Positions 36,225 through 46,066 are shown, counted from the first letter of the stretch. The stretch is 64,000 nt of DNA from Paenibacillus oleatilyticus (GCF_018998565.1 NZ_JAHNZO010000003.1:248001-312000), one strand, 5' to 3'. Notes: a model not told the origin generated them from the sequence alone. Translations and numbers: made by a program.

Positions 36225-37361
36225 ATGAGGCTGGCTTATGTTACCGTCGCTCTATTGGTTATGCTGATGGCCGCCGCTTTACTGCTGGCAGGAGGGCCAT
36301 TCGCATCGAATGCTTTGAAGGGAAAGGCGGACGATTCGGAGTCCCGGAGCGACAGGCTGCCCGGAGAAATTTTTATCCGGCGGCACATGGTGAACGCGGA
36401 CGGGACGCTGAAAACGAATTTGAAGCCGCAAGCGGCCGCGAGCCGGGACGTGGCGCAGGGGGAAGAGTCGCTTTCCGAATCGATGGGGCTGTGGCTTCAG
36501 TACGCGGTCCAGAAGGGCGATAAAGCCTTGTTCGAGCAAAACGTCGGCGTTCTGCAAGATCGTTTTCTCAAAGACGACGGGTGGATCTATTGGAAAGTCG
36601 GCGCGTCGTCCGAAGCGGTCAGCACCAACGCCTTGATCGACGATTTGCGGATTGCGGACGCCTTGTACAAGGCCGGCAGCAGGTGGGACAAGCCGGCTTA
36701 CACGGCGCTGGCGGATACGATCTCCGGCAGCATCGCCCAAAATATGGTCACGAATGAAGGTCGGTTCTCCGACTTCTACGACCATGCCTCTGCATGGAAA
36801 AGCAATGTTTTAACCTTGTCCTACTTGCAGGTCTCCGCATTCAAAGTGATGTACGAGCGCGGCAAGCTGAGCGAATCGGTCTACACGGGTGCCGTTGATT
36901 TTCTGAAGAACCTCCCGACGCGCGACACGTGGTTTCCGTTCTCCTACGATTCGGATAAAGGAACCTATCTGTATAACGACGAGATCAACTGGATCGATCA
37001 GCTGTATATCGTTTACCATCGCGCCCAGGCGGGCATCCCCTCAGACGAGGTCTGGTCCTTGCTCAAGGAACAGTTCAATAAGTATGGCGTCCTGTACGGA
37101 AGGTACCATGCTCAATCCAAATTGCCCGCGGTAGACTTCGAATCTCCGGCGGCCTACGGGTTGGCGATCCTGAGCGCTGTGGAGCTTGGGGACCGGGACT
37201 TTGCCCAAACGCTGTATTACCGGATGCTGCGCTTTCAAATCTTGAACCCCGCGAACGAATGGTATGGCGGTTTTGTGTTCGACGACGACACGCATATTTT
37301 CGACAACCTCGTTCCGTTATTGGCGGAAAGGAAAATGTACGATGAAGGGCTTCTACGCTAA
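36225..37361 (+). CDS. ydaJ: YdaJ-like glycoside-hydrolase-8-type protein of the exopolysaccharide operon
   Basis: A 378-residue protein with an N-terminal membrane anchor or signal peptide (MRLAYVTVALLVMLMAAALL). The rest is an all-alpha toroid typical of GH8-like/(alpha/alpha)6 proteins that accompany bacterial cellulose-type synthases. Repeated helix pairs such as STNALIDDLRIADALYKAG and NDEINWIDQLYIVYHRAQAG are visible. The ATG at 36225 is preferred to 36201, because it follows an AAAGGAA/GGGA-type site. In B. subtilis, YdaJ is the first gene of ydaJKLMN. Its catalytic activity here is unproven. The stop codon overlaps the start of the ydaK-like gene. Confidence 0.8.
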   Translation: MRLAYVTVALLVMLMAAALLLAGGPFASNALKGKADDSESRSDRLPGEIFIRRHMVNADGTLKTNLKPQAAASRDVAQGEESLSESMGLWLQYAVQKGDKALFEQNVGVLQDRFLKDDGWIYWKVGASSEAVSTNALIDDLRIADALYKAGSRWDKPAYTALADTISGSIAQNMVTNEGRFSDFYDHASAWKSNVLTLSYLQVSAFKVMYERGKLSESVYTGAVDFLKNLPTRDTWFPFSYDSDKGTYLYNDEINWIDQLYIVYHRAQAGIPSDEVWSLLKEQFNKYGVLYGRYHAQSKLPAVDFESPAAYGLAILSAVELGDRDFAQTLYYRMLRFQILNPANEWYGGFVFDDDTHIFDNLVPLLAERKMYDEGLLR

Positions 37362-38196
37362 AAATCAAACCTATCTTTTCTATCAGCTCCTCCTGCTGCT
37401 GCTTACGCCGCTTGTCTGCTTGTTTGCGGCCGGGTTTCCTCCGGTCTCCTGGAGCAACGCGCTTTTGCTGGCTGCCGTCCTGCTCATTGGCATCGCGGGG
37501 ACGGTATTCGGCTTGGTGGCCGGTCTGGGCCTCAGTCTCGCCGTCCTGTTCGTATTCGGGTCCATTTTGCTATGGAAGGCGTTCGTTTCTTCCGCGATCT
37601 TCCTGTCACCGGGAGAGATTGTCATCTGGATGGCGGCGATCCTTGCGGCGCCGGTCGTCACCGGTATGCTTCACAAGTGGGTCGCGACAACTACGGCCGA
37701 AAATCAAGAGATGAAGGACAAGTTCGATCAGCTTGTCACCATTGACGAACCGACCGGCTTCGATAATTACAAGCGCTTCTTGTTCGAAATGGAGGACGAG
37801 TTCAAGCGCTCGCGAAGAACCAGCGCGCCCTTTACGCTTCTGTTGATCCAGGTCAAGTACTTCCAGCAGTTTCAAACCTTGTACGGCGCCAAGGAGACGC
37901 TTCATCTGCTGCAATCCCTTTCCGGTGTTTTATGGAACCATACCCGAATGACCGACCGCAAATTCCGTATTGCGGACGATACGTTTGCTGTCATCTTGTC
38001 GAACACCGAGGAAGAAAATGCGGATATCGTGATCGGAAAAATCGGCGGTTTGTTCAAAACCCACGTGCTTGCCAATCAGAAACAAGCCGTTACGCTAAGC
38101 GTGGCTTTCGGCGTTGCGAGCTACGACGAGGGACTTAGCGACGCGAAGGAGCTGGTGCAGCATGCGAACGATGAGCTTGAGCAGTATATTCCATAG
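37342..38196 (+). CDS. ydaK: YdaK-like membrane protein with degenerate GGDEF domain, probable c-di-GMP receptor
   Basis: A 284-residue protein with four hydrophobic helices in the first ~110 residues, then a GGDEF-type domain (TIDEPTGFDNYKRFLFEMEDE onward). The active-site motif is ADDTF (residues 211-215) instead of GG(D/E)EF, so it should not make c-di-GMP. The inhibitory I-site RxxD is intact as RMTD (202-205), five residues before the motif, which would let it bind c-di-GMP. This matches YdaK of Bacillus subtilis, a known c-di-GMP receptor of the same operon. It overlaps its neighbours by 20 and 35 bp. Confidence 0.88.
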   Translation: MKGFYAKNQTYLFYQLLLLLLTPLVCLFAAGFPPVSWSNALLLAAVLLIGIAGTVFGLVAGLGLSLAVLFVFGSILLWKAFVSSAIFLSPGEIVIWMAAILAAPVVTGMLHKWVATTTAENQEMKDKFDQLVTIDEPTGFDNYKRFLFEMEDEFKRSRRTSAPFTLLLIQVKYFQQFQTLYGAKETLHLLQSLSGVLWNHTRMTDRKFRIADDTFAVILSNTEEENADIVIGKIGGLFKTHVLANQKQAVTLSVAFGVASYDEGLSDAKELVQHANDELEQYIP

Positions 38197-39913
38197 AACG
38201 TTCCGGACCGTTGTCTTGTTTGGCGCCCTGCTGCTGCTGATAGGAAATGCGCACGGGGCGTGGGCTTCGGCGGCGAAAGAAACGGAAGACGCCCGCAAAA
38301 TCCTGGTGGTGTACACGACGGAGGACGGGGCGATTAGCGAATCGGTCCGGATTTTGGATCTTCTGCTGGGCCGTTTTACGGGGAATGTCGTATTCAAGAG
38401 CGACGAAGCCGTGAAGAGCGAGGATCTTCGCGGCATCACGCATTTGGTGTATTACGGCGCGGTGCCCAAGGCTTTGCCGCAGCAGGCCGTGCAGCTCATG
38501 GCGGCCTACAGCGGGCCGTTTCTCGCTGTCGGCGACAATGTCGGGCAGCTGGGCGAACGTTTTTCGTTCATATCGGTCGAGCAGAAGGTGGCGATCCACA
38601 AAGTATCGAAGCGGGACGACTCCTCCTACGACCTGCTGGAGCAGACTTATCCGATTGCGCAGATCGCGCTCCGCCGGGGCGAAGCGATTCTGCAGGGATG
38701 GAAAGGGGAGCAGGCGTATCCGCTGCTTGCGGTGGACCGGAACAGCTATTATTTTTCCGCGGTCAACCTGGATGCGCCGTTTCTGAATTATTTGGGAGAA
38801 GGGCTCTATCCCTTTTTCCGGGAGCAGCCTGCGGCGGGCCATCCGGCTTACATTCGCCTGGAGGACGTCCACCCGCAGTCCGATCCCGTGCTGTTGAAGG
38901 CTGCCGGCGAGGTGTTGGAGGAAAAAGGCATCCCCTATATGATTGCGCTCATCCCGGTGTATACGAATCCGGTTACGCACGAGCAGCTGCGTTTGAAGGA
39001 TGCGCCGCAATTGGTGGAAGTGCTGAAAGAGCTGCAGAAGCGCGGCGCGAGCATCGTTCTGCACGGGTATACGCACCAATACAGACAGTCGGAGACCGGA
39101 GAGGGCTTCGAGTTCTGGGACGTGGAAAACAACGCCCCGATTATGGACGAGCCCGACCGGGAGGTTACGGTCCGGTACAGGCACGACTTTCCGAGCAAGG
39201 AAGCGTACGAGAGCTACGCGGAAAAGAACAGGCAATTCAACGAATCGTATACCCGTCACCGGCTGGAGAGCGGCATCAAGGAGCTGACGGAGCTTGGGCT
39301 GTATCCGCTCGGCTTCGAGGCTCCGCACTATACGATGAGTCAGGAAGGGTACCGGGTGGCCGCGGAATATTTTCAATACGTGCTCGGGCAGGTGCAGTTG
39401 GGCGACCGGGATTGGCAGCGGATGAGCGCGGCTCCGTACGTTACAGCCCCTGCGTTCCTGCACGGCATGACCCTGCTGCCCGAGACGATCGGCTACTACG
39501 ATGCCGCCTCGCCTTCAGTGGCTGCGGATACGGCCCGAAAAGTAAGACAAATGCAATTCGTGAACGGCAGTGTCATCGGCATGTTTTATCATCCGTATCT
39601 CGGGGCGGACCGGCTGAAGGAATTTCTTGCGGCGGTGGAGACCGTTCCCGGGCTGGAATGGATCGATTTGAAGCGTCTGGAGCATAAGCCGTCGGAGCGG
39701 TTTCGGGCGGTGGATCGTACGGATACGCCACTCGTCCTGACGGCCGCCTCCCGCCCGCTGCCGGAGCTCGGGGATATGGGCGTTTCGCAAAAAATTTTAT
39801 GGGGCATTGCGGCGGTCGTCGCGCTGGCCGTCATTGCGTTTCTGATTTATACGCTGCGTATTCGAATGAGCTTACGAAAGCAGTTGTTTGAGGAGCGGAG
39901 CATCCATGGCTGA
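38162..39913 (+). CDS. ydaL: YdaL-like DUF2334 polysaccharide deacetylase-type protein
   Basis: A 583-residue exported protein with an N-terminal signal peptide (about residues 10-36) and a C-terminal transmembrane helix (ILWGIAAVVALAVIAFLIYTL). The DUF2334 region, related to polysaccharide deacetylases, contains the motifs AYIRLEDVHPQ (metal Asp), GASIVLHGYTHQY (metal His) and GFEAPHYTMS. The ATG at 38162 is 10 nt after AAGGAG. By analogy it trims or deacetylates the exopolysaccharide on the outer face of the membrane. That activity is inferred from family only. Confidence 0.85.
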   Translation: MRTMSLSSIFHRTFRTVVLFGALLLLIGNAHGAWASAAKETEDARKILVVYTTEDGAISESVRILDLLLGRFTGNVVFKSDEAVKSEDLRGITHLVYYGAVPKALPQQAVQLMAAYSGPFLAVGDNVGQLGERFSFISVEQKVAIHKVSKRDDSSYDLLEQTYPIAQIALRRGEAILQGWKGEQAYPLLAVDRNSYYFSAVNLDAPFLNYLGEGLYPFFREQPAAGHPAYIRLEDVHPQSDPVLLKAAGEVLEEKGIPYMIALIPVYTNPVTHEQLRLKDAPQLVEVLKELQKRGASIVLHGYTHQYRQSETGEGFEFWDVENNAPIMDEPDREVTVRYRHDFPSKEAYESYAEKNRQFNESYTRHRLESGIKELTELGLYPLGFEAPHYTMSQEGYRVAAEYFQYVLGQVQLGDRDWQRMSAAPYVTAPAFLHGMTLLPETIGYYDAASPSVAADTARKVRQMQFVNGSVIGMFYHPYLGADRLKEFLAAVETVPGLEWIDLKRLEHKPSERFRAVDRTDTPLVLTAASRPLPELGDMGVSQKILWGIAAVVALAVIAFLIYTLRIRMSLRKQLFEERSIHG

Positions 39914-41180
39914 AATTTTATTTTACGTCTCGTTAACGATGATCTGGATCATGCTCTTGTACCACATGTTTCTGATGCAAGGAGGGTACCTGCATTATTT
40001 GCGGTACAGGAAGCCGATCGAGAAATGGGAGCAAGCCAAGGCTCCGCTTCCCAAGGTAAGCATCCTAATCCCCGCGCACAACGAGGAAGTCGTGATTGAA
40101 CGGACAATTAAAGCGATGGTCCGGCTCGATTATCCGAAGGACCTGCTGGAGATCATCGTCGTCAATGACAATTCGTCGGACCGGACGGGCGAAATCGCGG
40201 ACAGCTACGCGGCCAAATATCCGTGCGTCCAAGTGGTGCACACCAAGCCGCCCAATGCGGGCAAAGGCAAATCGGGCGCGCTGAACCAAGGCTTGCTCCA
40301 TTCCAGCGGCGAAATTATCGTCGTCTATGATGCGGACAATACGCCGGAACGGCAGGCGGTTCGTTACCTGGTTCTGGCGATGCAGAACGATCCGTCGGCA
40401 GGGGTCATTGTCGGGAAATTCCGCGTTGTAAACGCAGCCCGCAACCTGCTCACGCGCTTCATCAACATCGAGACCATTTCCTTCCAGTGGATGGCGCAGG
40501 CCGGCCGCTTCAATTGGTTCGGGGTGACGACGATTCCGGGGACGAACTTTGCCATCCGCCGCAGTCTGATCGAGCAGCTGGGCGGCTGGGACGAGAAGGC
40601 GCTCGCCGAAGATACGGAGCTGACGATCCGCGTCTACGATGCCGGCTACTATATCCGGTTTTTTCCCGCAGCTATCACGTGGGAGCAGGAGCCGGAAACG
40701 TGGAAGGTGTGGTGGAAGCAGCGGACCCGGTGGGCGCGCGGCAACCAGTACGTCGTGCTGAAATTTATGCGGCATCTGTTCGCGCTGAAAAAGAAACGGA
40801 TCGTGTTCGATCTGGTGTACTTCTTTTTCACGTACTTCATGTTTTTCATGGGCGTGATCGTATCGGACCTGCTGTTCGTCATCAACCTGTTTGTCGATTT
40901 GCATCTGGATGTCGGCATCGTTTCGATCATTCTATGGATACTGGCGTTCTTCCTGTACGCCACGGAAGTGATGATCGCGCTCAGTATCGAAAAGACGGAG
41001 TTTACGCTGAAAAATTTTGCGATCGTTCTGCTGATGTATTTTACCTATTCCCAGTTGTGGATCGCACTGGTCATTTATGCCTTATATTTGGAAATCAAAC
41101 GCGTGCTGTTTCGTCAGGAGACGAAATGGTACAAGACGGAACGCTTCTCGAAAGACAAGAAGGGCGAAGCCGTATCATGA
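39906..41180 (+). CDS. ydaM: YdaM-like processive family 2 glycosyltransferase
   Basis: A 424-residue BcsA-like polysaccharide synthase. An N-terminal membrane helix is followed by a GT-A domain with VSILIPAHNEE, the DNSSDRTGEIA Asp, the YDADNTPE DxD motif, AEDTELTIR (catalytic Asp) and the Q-x-x-R-W motif QRTRW that marks processive enzymes. Three to four C-terminal helices form the export channel. There is no PilZ domain, so c-di-GMP control would have to come through the YdaK-like protein. The ATG at 39906 overlaps the ydaL stop codon. The sugar substrate is unknown. Confidence 0.92.
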   Translation: MAEILFYVSLTMIWIMLLYHMFLMQGGYLHYLRYRKPIEKWEQAKAPLPKVSILIPAHNEEVVIERTIKAMVRLDYPKDLLEIIVVNDNSSDRTGEIADSYAAKYPCVQVVHTKPPNAGKGKSGALNQGLLHSSGEIIVVYDADNTPERQAVRYLVLAMQNDPSAGVIVGKFRVVNAARNLLTRFINIETISFQWMAQAGRFNWFGVTTIPGTNFAIRRSLIEQLGGWDEKALAEDTELTIRVYDAGYYIRFFPAAITWEQEPETWKVWWKQRTRWARGNQYVVLKFMRHLFALKKKRIVFDLVYFFFTYFMFFMGVIVSDLLFVINLFVDLHLDVGIVSIILWILAFFLYATEVMIALSIEKTEFTLKNFAIVLLMYFTYSQLWIALVIYALYLEIKRVLFRQETKWYKTERFSKDKKGEAVS

Positions 41181-41203
41181 CAACGAATAGGTGTGAGAGA
41201 ACA

Positions 41204-43492
41204 ATGAACAACGGTTTCGGCCTGAGGAAGGCCATCTTATTGCTGGGCGCCGTCCTTGTGGCGTCGGGATCTTACTCGTCTCTCGTCAAGGCGGAGGGAG
41301 CGGACGGCGGGCGGCAGGTGAAAGCGACCCCTTGGAAAGAGGGAGCGGCGGTCGCGACCGATTCGAACGTATCGGCGTTGTCGCCGGGCTACGTGCACCG
41401 CTTCGCGAACGATCCGATCATGCTGGCCGGCGTAGACCGGTCTTACGATGTGTATTATAATGTGCCGAAAGCCGAGCTTGGGAGCAATCATTATTTGGAG
41501 CTTGATCTGAGCTACTCCGACCTGCTGCTGCCTTCCCAATCTACCTTGACCGTCCTGGTGGACAATAAGCCGCTGAAGAGCGTGTTTTTGACCAAAGAGG
41601 AGGCGAAGCAGCGCAAAGTGACGATTGCGCTCGGGGCGGACGAAGCGAAGCCCGGCTTTCACAAGCTGACGTTCGCCAAGCATGGCGTCGTCTCGGACGA
41701 TTTCTGCGAGGACCCGGACAACCCGGCCAACTGGCTTCAAATCGCGCGTTCGTCTTTCGTCTATATCGATTCGAAGGAGACGTACACGACAGCGGACCCG
41801 CTGAAGGAGTTCCCGTACCCCTTCATCGAGCCGGGGACGACGGACGAGGTATACGGAGTGATCGTCGTGCCGGATGCCCCGTCGTCCGAGCTGCTTTCCT
41901 CCGCTTTGGAGCTGGCGGCCCGGTTATCGTCGCTAACGGCGGCGAAAAAGCCGGTTCCGATGATGACGGAGTCGGAATGGGCGAAAGCGGACGGCAAACC
42001 GGCCCATGTCATTGCCATGGGGAGCGTCGGAGCCTGGACCGGCCCGGTGAAAAAAATCGTCGAGGACAACGGCGTTCGCGCCGAGAACGAAGAGCTGGCG
42101 CTCGACTCCATGTCGCTGGAGGAGGCCGGAAAGAACGGCTCGAAGCAACTGCTGCTGCTGTCCGCGGCCAAGGATGAGGCGATCGCGGAGAAGCTGCGGA
42201 TCTTAACGAATCCGAAGCTGGCGGAGCAGTTGACCGGAAGCCATTTGGTGATTAGACAGACGCCTGCGGTCACAGATGAAGGCGACGAGCCGAAAAAGCT
42301 GACGCTCGCTTCGTTCGGCTCCGAGCACCTGCTGCTGAACGAGACGAAGCCGGAATCCGGCAAGCTTAGCGTCGTCGTGCCGTCCTACTGGAAGCTGACC
42401 GGCGAGAGCTCGCTGGAGCTGAAGCTGAAGGTATCTCCGCTGCTGATGGCCGAGATCGGAGAGCAGACGGAGCGCAAGACCGAGAAAAAAACGAAGGAGA
42501 CCGGGGCCGGCCGTTACGGAAAATACGGACTGACGGTAACGGTGAACGGCATCCCCAAGACGGTATCCCTTCAGGAACCGGCCAAAACGAAAACGCAGGG
42601 CGATACCTATACAGTGAACATTCCTTTAACCTCCGCTTTGCAGGATAAAGACAGCAGCGGAGCGCTCGATATTGTATTTACGGCCAATATCGGCCTGACC
42701 GAGGGACCTTGTACCGGGGACAGCAACAACGGCCGGTGGATTTTCGTTGACAAGGCAAGCACGTTCAACGTGCCTCACGAAATGGCGAAGGACAGTTCGT
42801 TCCAGCACTGGCCTGGGCCTTTTGTCAGCGACCAGGGAACCGATCGTACGGCCATTCTCGTGCCGCAGCAGGTGAACGGGACGTTCCTGTCGCAGCTTTC
42901 CCGGCTTGCCGGGGATTTGACGTCCGCTTCGGATACGAACCGTCGGATCGCGGTATTCCGCGAACCGCTTGACGATCAGGCGCTCAAGCAACTGAATGAT
43001 TATCATGTGATCGTGCCGGGAGACCTCGGCCAATTCCCGTCACTGCAGAAGCTGCGCGACAAACTGCTGCTCCCGACGGAAAACGACCGGCTGCAGCTTG
43101 GGAAGTACGCCGCAATTAACGAAACGACCGATTATGCGGCTTGGATCCAGCCGTCGGTCTGGAACGAAAACCGGGTGATGGCCGTCTTCCAGAAGGTGAA
43201 CGCCGGGGCAGGGGAGCAGGGCTCTTTCGTTCATCCGAATCTGCTGCAATATTTGAAGAGCACGAAGAAGCCGGGCCAAGTCGTCATTATGAACAAGGCG
43301 AAAGCTGTGTTCACCGTTGCGGCCCCCTCGGATTCCAGGACGGCTCAAGATGACAATGCGTTGAATCCCGCAGGGAAAGCGCCCGGTATTCCGGTATGGC
43401 TTATGGTGCTGATTCCGGTGCTGCTGGTCGGGCTGCTGATCGTGTTTATTCGGGTGCGGCGCAAGGAGAAGCGGGACGCCGGAAAGCAGTAG
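41204..43492 (+). CDS. ydaN: YdaN-like BcsB-type subunit of the exopolysaccharide synthase
   Basis: A 762-residue exported protein related to the bacterial cellulose synthase regulatory subunit BcsB. It has a signal peptide (MNNGFGLRKAILLLGAVLVASG), several beta-rich carbohydrate-binding-like domains (SALSPGYVHRFANDPIMLAG; LELDLSYSDLLLPSQSTLTV) and a C-terminal membrane helix (VWLMVLIPVLLVGLLIVFI) followed by a basic tail. Pairing with the glycosyltransferase is expected. An ATG at 41177 overlapping the ydaM stop codon is also possible and adds nine residues; neither start has a strong ribosome site. Confidence 0.85.
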   Translation: MNNGFGLRKAILLLGAVLVASGSYSSLVKAEGADGGRQVKATPWKEGAAVATDSNVSALSPGYVHRFANDPIMLAGVDRSYDVYYNVPKAELGSNHYLELDLSYSDLLLPSQSTLTVLVDNKPLKSVFLTKEEAKQRKVTIALGADEAKPGFHKLTFAKHGVVSDDFCEDPDNPANWLQIARSSFVYIDSKETYTTADPLKEFPYPFIEPGTTDEVYGVIVVPDAPSSELLSSALELAARLSSLTAAKKPVPMMTESEWAKADGKPAHVIAMGSVGAWTGPVKKIVEDNGVRAENEELALDSMSLEEAGKNGSKQLLLLSAAKDEAIAEKLRILTNPKLAEQLTGSHLVIRQTPAVTDEGDEPKKLTLASFGSEHLLLNETKPESGKLSVVVPSYWKLTGESSLELKLKVSPLLMAEIGEQTERKTEKKTKETGAGRYGKYGLTVTVNGIPKTVSLQEPAKTKTQGDTYTVNIPLTSALQDKDSSGALDIVFTANIGLTEGPCTGDSNNGRWIFVDKASTFNVPHEMAKDSSFQHWPGPFVSDQGTDRTAILVPQQVNGTFLSQLSRLAGDLTSASDTNRRIAVFREPLDDQALKQLNDYHVIVPGDLGQFPSLQKLRDKLLLPTENDRLQLGKYAAINETTDYAAWIQPSVWNENRVMAVFQKVNAGAGEQGSFVHPNLLQYLKSTKKPGQVVIMNKAKAVFTVAAPSDSRTAQDDNALNPAGKAPGIPVWLMVLIPVLLVGLLIVFIRVRRKEKRDAGKQ

Positions 43493-43564
43493 AACAGCAA
43501 GAGCGACAATGGACGGCTTCCCCGGATGAAGTAGCAAGGCATACTAATCGGCGGGGTGGAAACG

Positions 43565-46063
43565 TTGAGCAGGAAAACGGTACTTTCGATGCTTTTGATT
43601 TTTGTTATGTTGGCTGCCTGGCAGCCTTATGCCTGGAGCAGGGTTTACGCGCAGGACGCCTCAACGTCGCCAAGAGAGAACATCGTCCTGGTTTCGGCTC
43701 CCGAGGCGAAAGAGAACGAACCGTACGTCCGGATGCTTCGGGCCTTGGGCCGGTCCGTCACGTTGACGGACCCCGGCTCCCTTGAACGGCTGGACTGGGC
43801 GAAGGTGAAGCTGCTCGTCCTGCCGGGACGCGCGGCAAGCGCATTAGATGGAAGCGCGGCGGAGCGAATCGCAGCGGAGGTGTCCAAAGGGATGCCGCTT
43901 TATACCGAGCAGCGCACTCTCCTGAGCGAAAAGCTGGGCTTGGCGTTTGACGGAACGCAGGCCACGGTGTTGGGGCTTTCCGACCCCGGTCATCCGGAAG
44001 CCGACATTCGCTGGGACAACCCGCAACAGATAGCGGGTTTCGCTTCCCGCGAGCTGTCGGTTTTCGCCAAGGATGCGTCTTCCGGGACCGCTGTTGTTGC
44101 CGGAGGGAAGCGGGGCGAGGGGAAATTTCTGTACAGCGCCGTCGCTTTAGGTGAAGGCGGCAGCTACGGGTACGAACGGCTCCCTTATCTGCATGAATAC
44201 CTGGCGCAATGGTTTGAATGGAAGCCGCAGGCGGAGCGTCCCCGGCTGTCCGTCTTTATGGACTGGGGCTATCATTATCAGGAAGACCCCTATGAGCTCG
44301 CGGATCGGCTCAAGAGCTACGGCGTGAGCGAAGTGCATTTAAGCACATGGTACGAATTGGAGCAGATCACTTCCTTTTATAAGCCGTTCATTGAAGCGGC
44401 CCACAGCAACGGGATATCCGTATATGCCTGGATCGAGCTGCCGATGGTCAGCCAAGCGTTCTGGGAGGCGCATCCCGAGTGGAGGCAGAAGACGGCGCAG
44501 GGGGAAGACGCGCATCTCGACTGGCGGTATTTGATGGCGCTGGAAGATCCGGCTTGCATGGAAGCGGTCAAGGCCGAGCTGCGGAAGCGATTGGCGGCGT
44601 TCGCATGGGACGGAGCGAATCTGGCGGAGCTTTATTTCGAATCGCCGGCGTCGGGTCCGGAAGACCCGTCGAAGTTTACTCCGATGAGCGGGGCTTTTCG
44701 CCAAAGCTTTCAGGTGAAGCACGGCTACGATCCGCTTGAGGCGTTCGATGCCGGCGGCAGCCGTTACTTCAAGACGAATGCGGAAACCCTGAAGCAGTTG
44801 ACCGATTTCCGGGCGCAAACGGTGCTCGATCTGAACCGGGAGCTGATGCAATACCTGAAATCGTTGTCCGGCGAGCTTTCTTTGGACTTGTGGATGACGC
44901 AGATCGACAGCTTGCATGAGAGCCATATGCGGCAAAATATCGGCGTCGATTCGCAGCAGTTCATTCGGCTTCAGAACGAACAAGACTTTACGCTGCAAAT
45001 TGAGGACCCGTACACGATGTGGGGGCTTGGCCCGGACCGCTACGAGAAGTTGGGGAAAGCCTACCGGGCACAGCAGCGCGAGGGCGAAAAGCTGGCCATC
45101 GACATCAACATCGTAGAACGCAGCGCCGGGCTCCCGACGAAAAAGCAGACGGGCCTGGAGTTTCTGATGTTGGTTTCCGAGGCGGCCAAGCAAGCGGATA
45201 CGGTCACGGTCTATGCGGTCAATACCGTGAACCCTCAGGATTGGAGCCTTGCCTCGCAAGCGCTGGCAGGCACCACTTCGATCGTGAAGCGGGGGGAGCA
45301 AGCATGGGAAACCGCTAACGATCGAACCGTCCGCTATGCGATGAACACGCAGGGCAAGCGTTTTTCGCTGGACGGCAAGCCGTGGCCTTTCGTGGACCGA
45401 AGCGGCATTTGGGTGCCCGGAGGAAGGCACCGGATCGAGGCGGCGGACGATACGCAGCGGCAGGCTGCAAGCTTAAGCATCACGGATTTGAACGCAGAGA
45501 TCGTCGACGGCTCGGTCACGGAGCAGGGCGTCGCCTTCTCGTATGAGGCGAGCGGCCCGGCGTACATACGCGTCAGCGAATGGCCGGGAGCCGTGATCGT
45601 CGATGGGCAAGCCGTGACGGCTCCCGTATTTTACAAAGACGGGCAGTATGTCGTGAAGCTTCCCAAAGGGAAGCATACGGTACAATTGAGCCCGTCCTCC
45701 GGAGGCCAAACGGTTCGTCTGGCGATGAACCGGACGATTGTCCCATTTACGGAGCCGCCCGCGGTTGTTGACGGAACGTCCTTGTTTCCGCTGGCCGACC
45801 TGCTGCAGGCGATGGGGGCGAAATACGAATGGAGTCCCCGGGAGGAGACCGTCGCGGCGGAGCGCGATGGCTACGTGCTGTGGCTGCAATTGAACAATCC
45901 GCTGGCCAGAGCGAACGGCGAGGATGTCCGGCTGGAAGTGCCGGCCACCCTGCGGAATGAGAAGACGATGGTGCCTTTGCGCTTCGTCAGCGAGGCGCTT
46001 CATTATGAAGTGAAGTGGAATGAACCTAAGCAAGTGATCGAAGTAAGGCCCAAAAAAGATTGA
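43565..46063 (+). CDS. Secreted glycoside-hydrolase-like protein with copper-amine-oxidase N-type domain
   Basis: An 832-residue exported protein with TTG start after GGGGTGG (GTG at 43556 is less likely) and a signal peptide ending near AYAWSRVYA. Residues about 40-210 look like a class I glutamine-amidotransferase or ThuA-like fold (VLVSAPEAKENEPYVRMLRALG). About 215-600 resemble a TIM-barrel glycosidase-like domain (SVFMDWGYHYQEDPYELADRL, VYAWIELPMVSQAFW, LAELYFESPASG). The C-terminal 75 residues are a copper-amine-oxidase N-terminal-like domain (TSLFPLADLLQAMGA, MVPLRFVSEALHYEVKW). It follows ydaN by 72 bp with no terminator between, so it is probably a sixth gene of the operon, perhaps cutting or binding the polymer. 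Confidence 0.72.
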   Translation: MSRKTVLSMLLIFVMLAAWQPYAWSRVYAQDASTSPRENIVLVSAPEAKENEPYVRMLRALGRSVTLTDPGSLERLDWAKVKLLVLPGRAASALDGSAAERIAAEVSKGMPLYTEQRTLLSEKLGLAFDGTQATVLGLSDPGHPEADIRWDNPQQIAGFASRELSVFAKDASSGTAVVAGGKRGEGKFLYSAVALGEGGSYGYERLPYLHEYLAQWFEWKPQAERPRLSVFMDWGYHYQEDPYELADRLKSYGVSEVHLSTWYELEQITSFYKPFIEAAHSNGISVYAWIELPMVSQAFWEAHPEWRQKTAQGEDAHLDWRYLMALEDPACMEAVKAELRKRLAAFAWDGANLAELYFESPASGPEDPSKFTPMSGAFRQSFQVKHGYDPLEAFDAGGSRYFKTNAETLKQLTDFRAQTVLDLNRELMQYLKSLSGELSLDLWMTQIDSLHESHMRQNIGVDSQQFIRLQNEQDFTLQIEDPYTMWGLGPDRYEKLGKAYRAQQREGEKLAIDINIVERSAGLPTKKQTGLEFLMLVSEAAKQADTVTVYAVNTVNPQDWSLASQALAGTTSIVKRGEQAWETANDRTVRYAMNTQGKRFSLDGKPWPFVDRSGIWVPGGRHRIEAADDTQRQAASLSITDLNAEIVDGSVTEQGVAFSYEASGPAYIRVSEWPGAVIVDGQAVTAPVFYKDGQYVVKLPKGKHTVQLSPSSGGQTVRLAMNRTIVPFTEPPAVVDGTSLFPLADLLQAMGAKYEWSPREETVAAERDGYVLWLQLNNPLARANGEDVRLEVPATLRNEKTMVPLRFVSEALHYEVKWNEPKQVIEVRPKKD

Positions 46064-46066
46064 ACG

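Noticed and set aside
40487..41203. A long in-frame extension upstream of the ydaN-like gene
   Set aside because: It runs through the glycosyltransferase gene in another frame; the signal peptide and operon overlap place the true start at 41177 or 41204.
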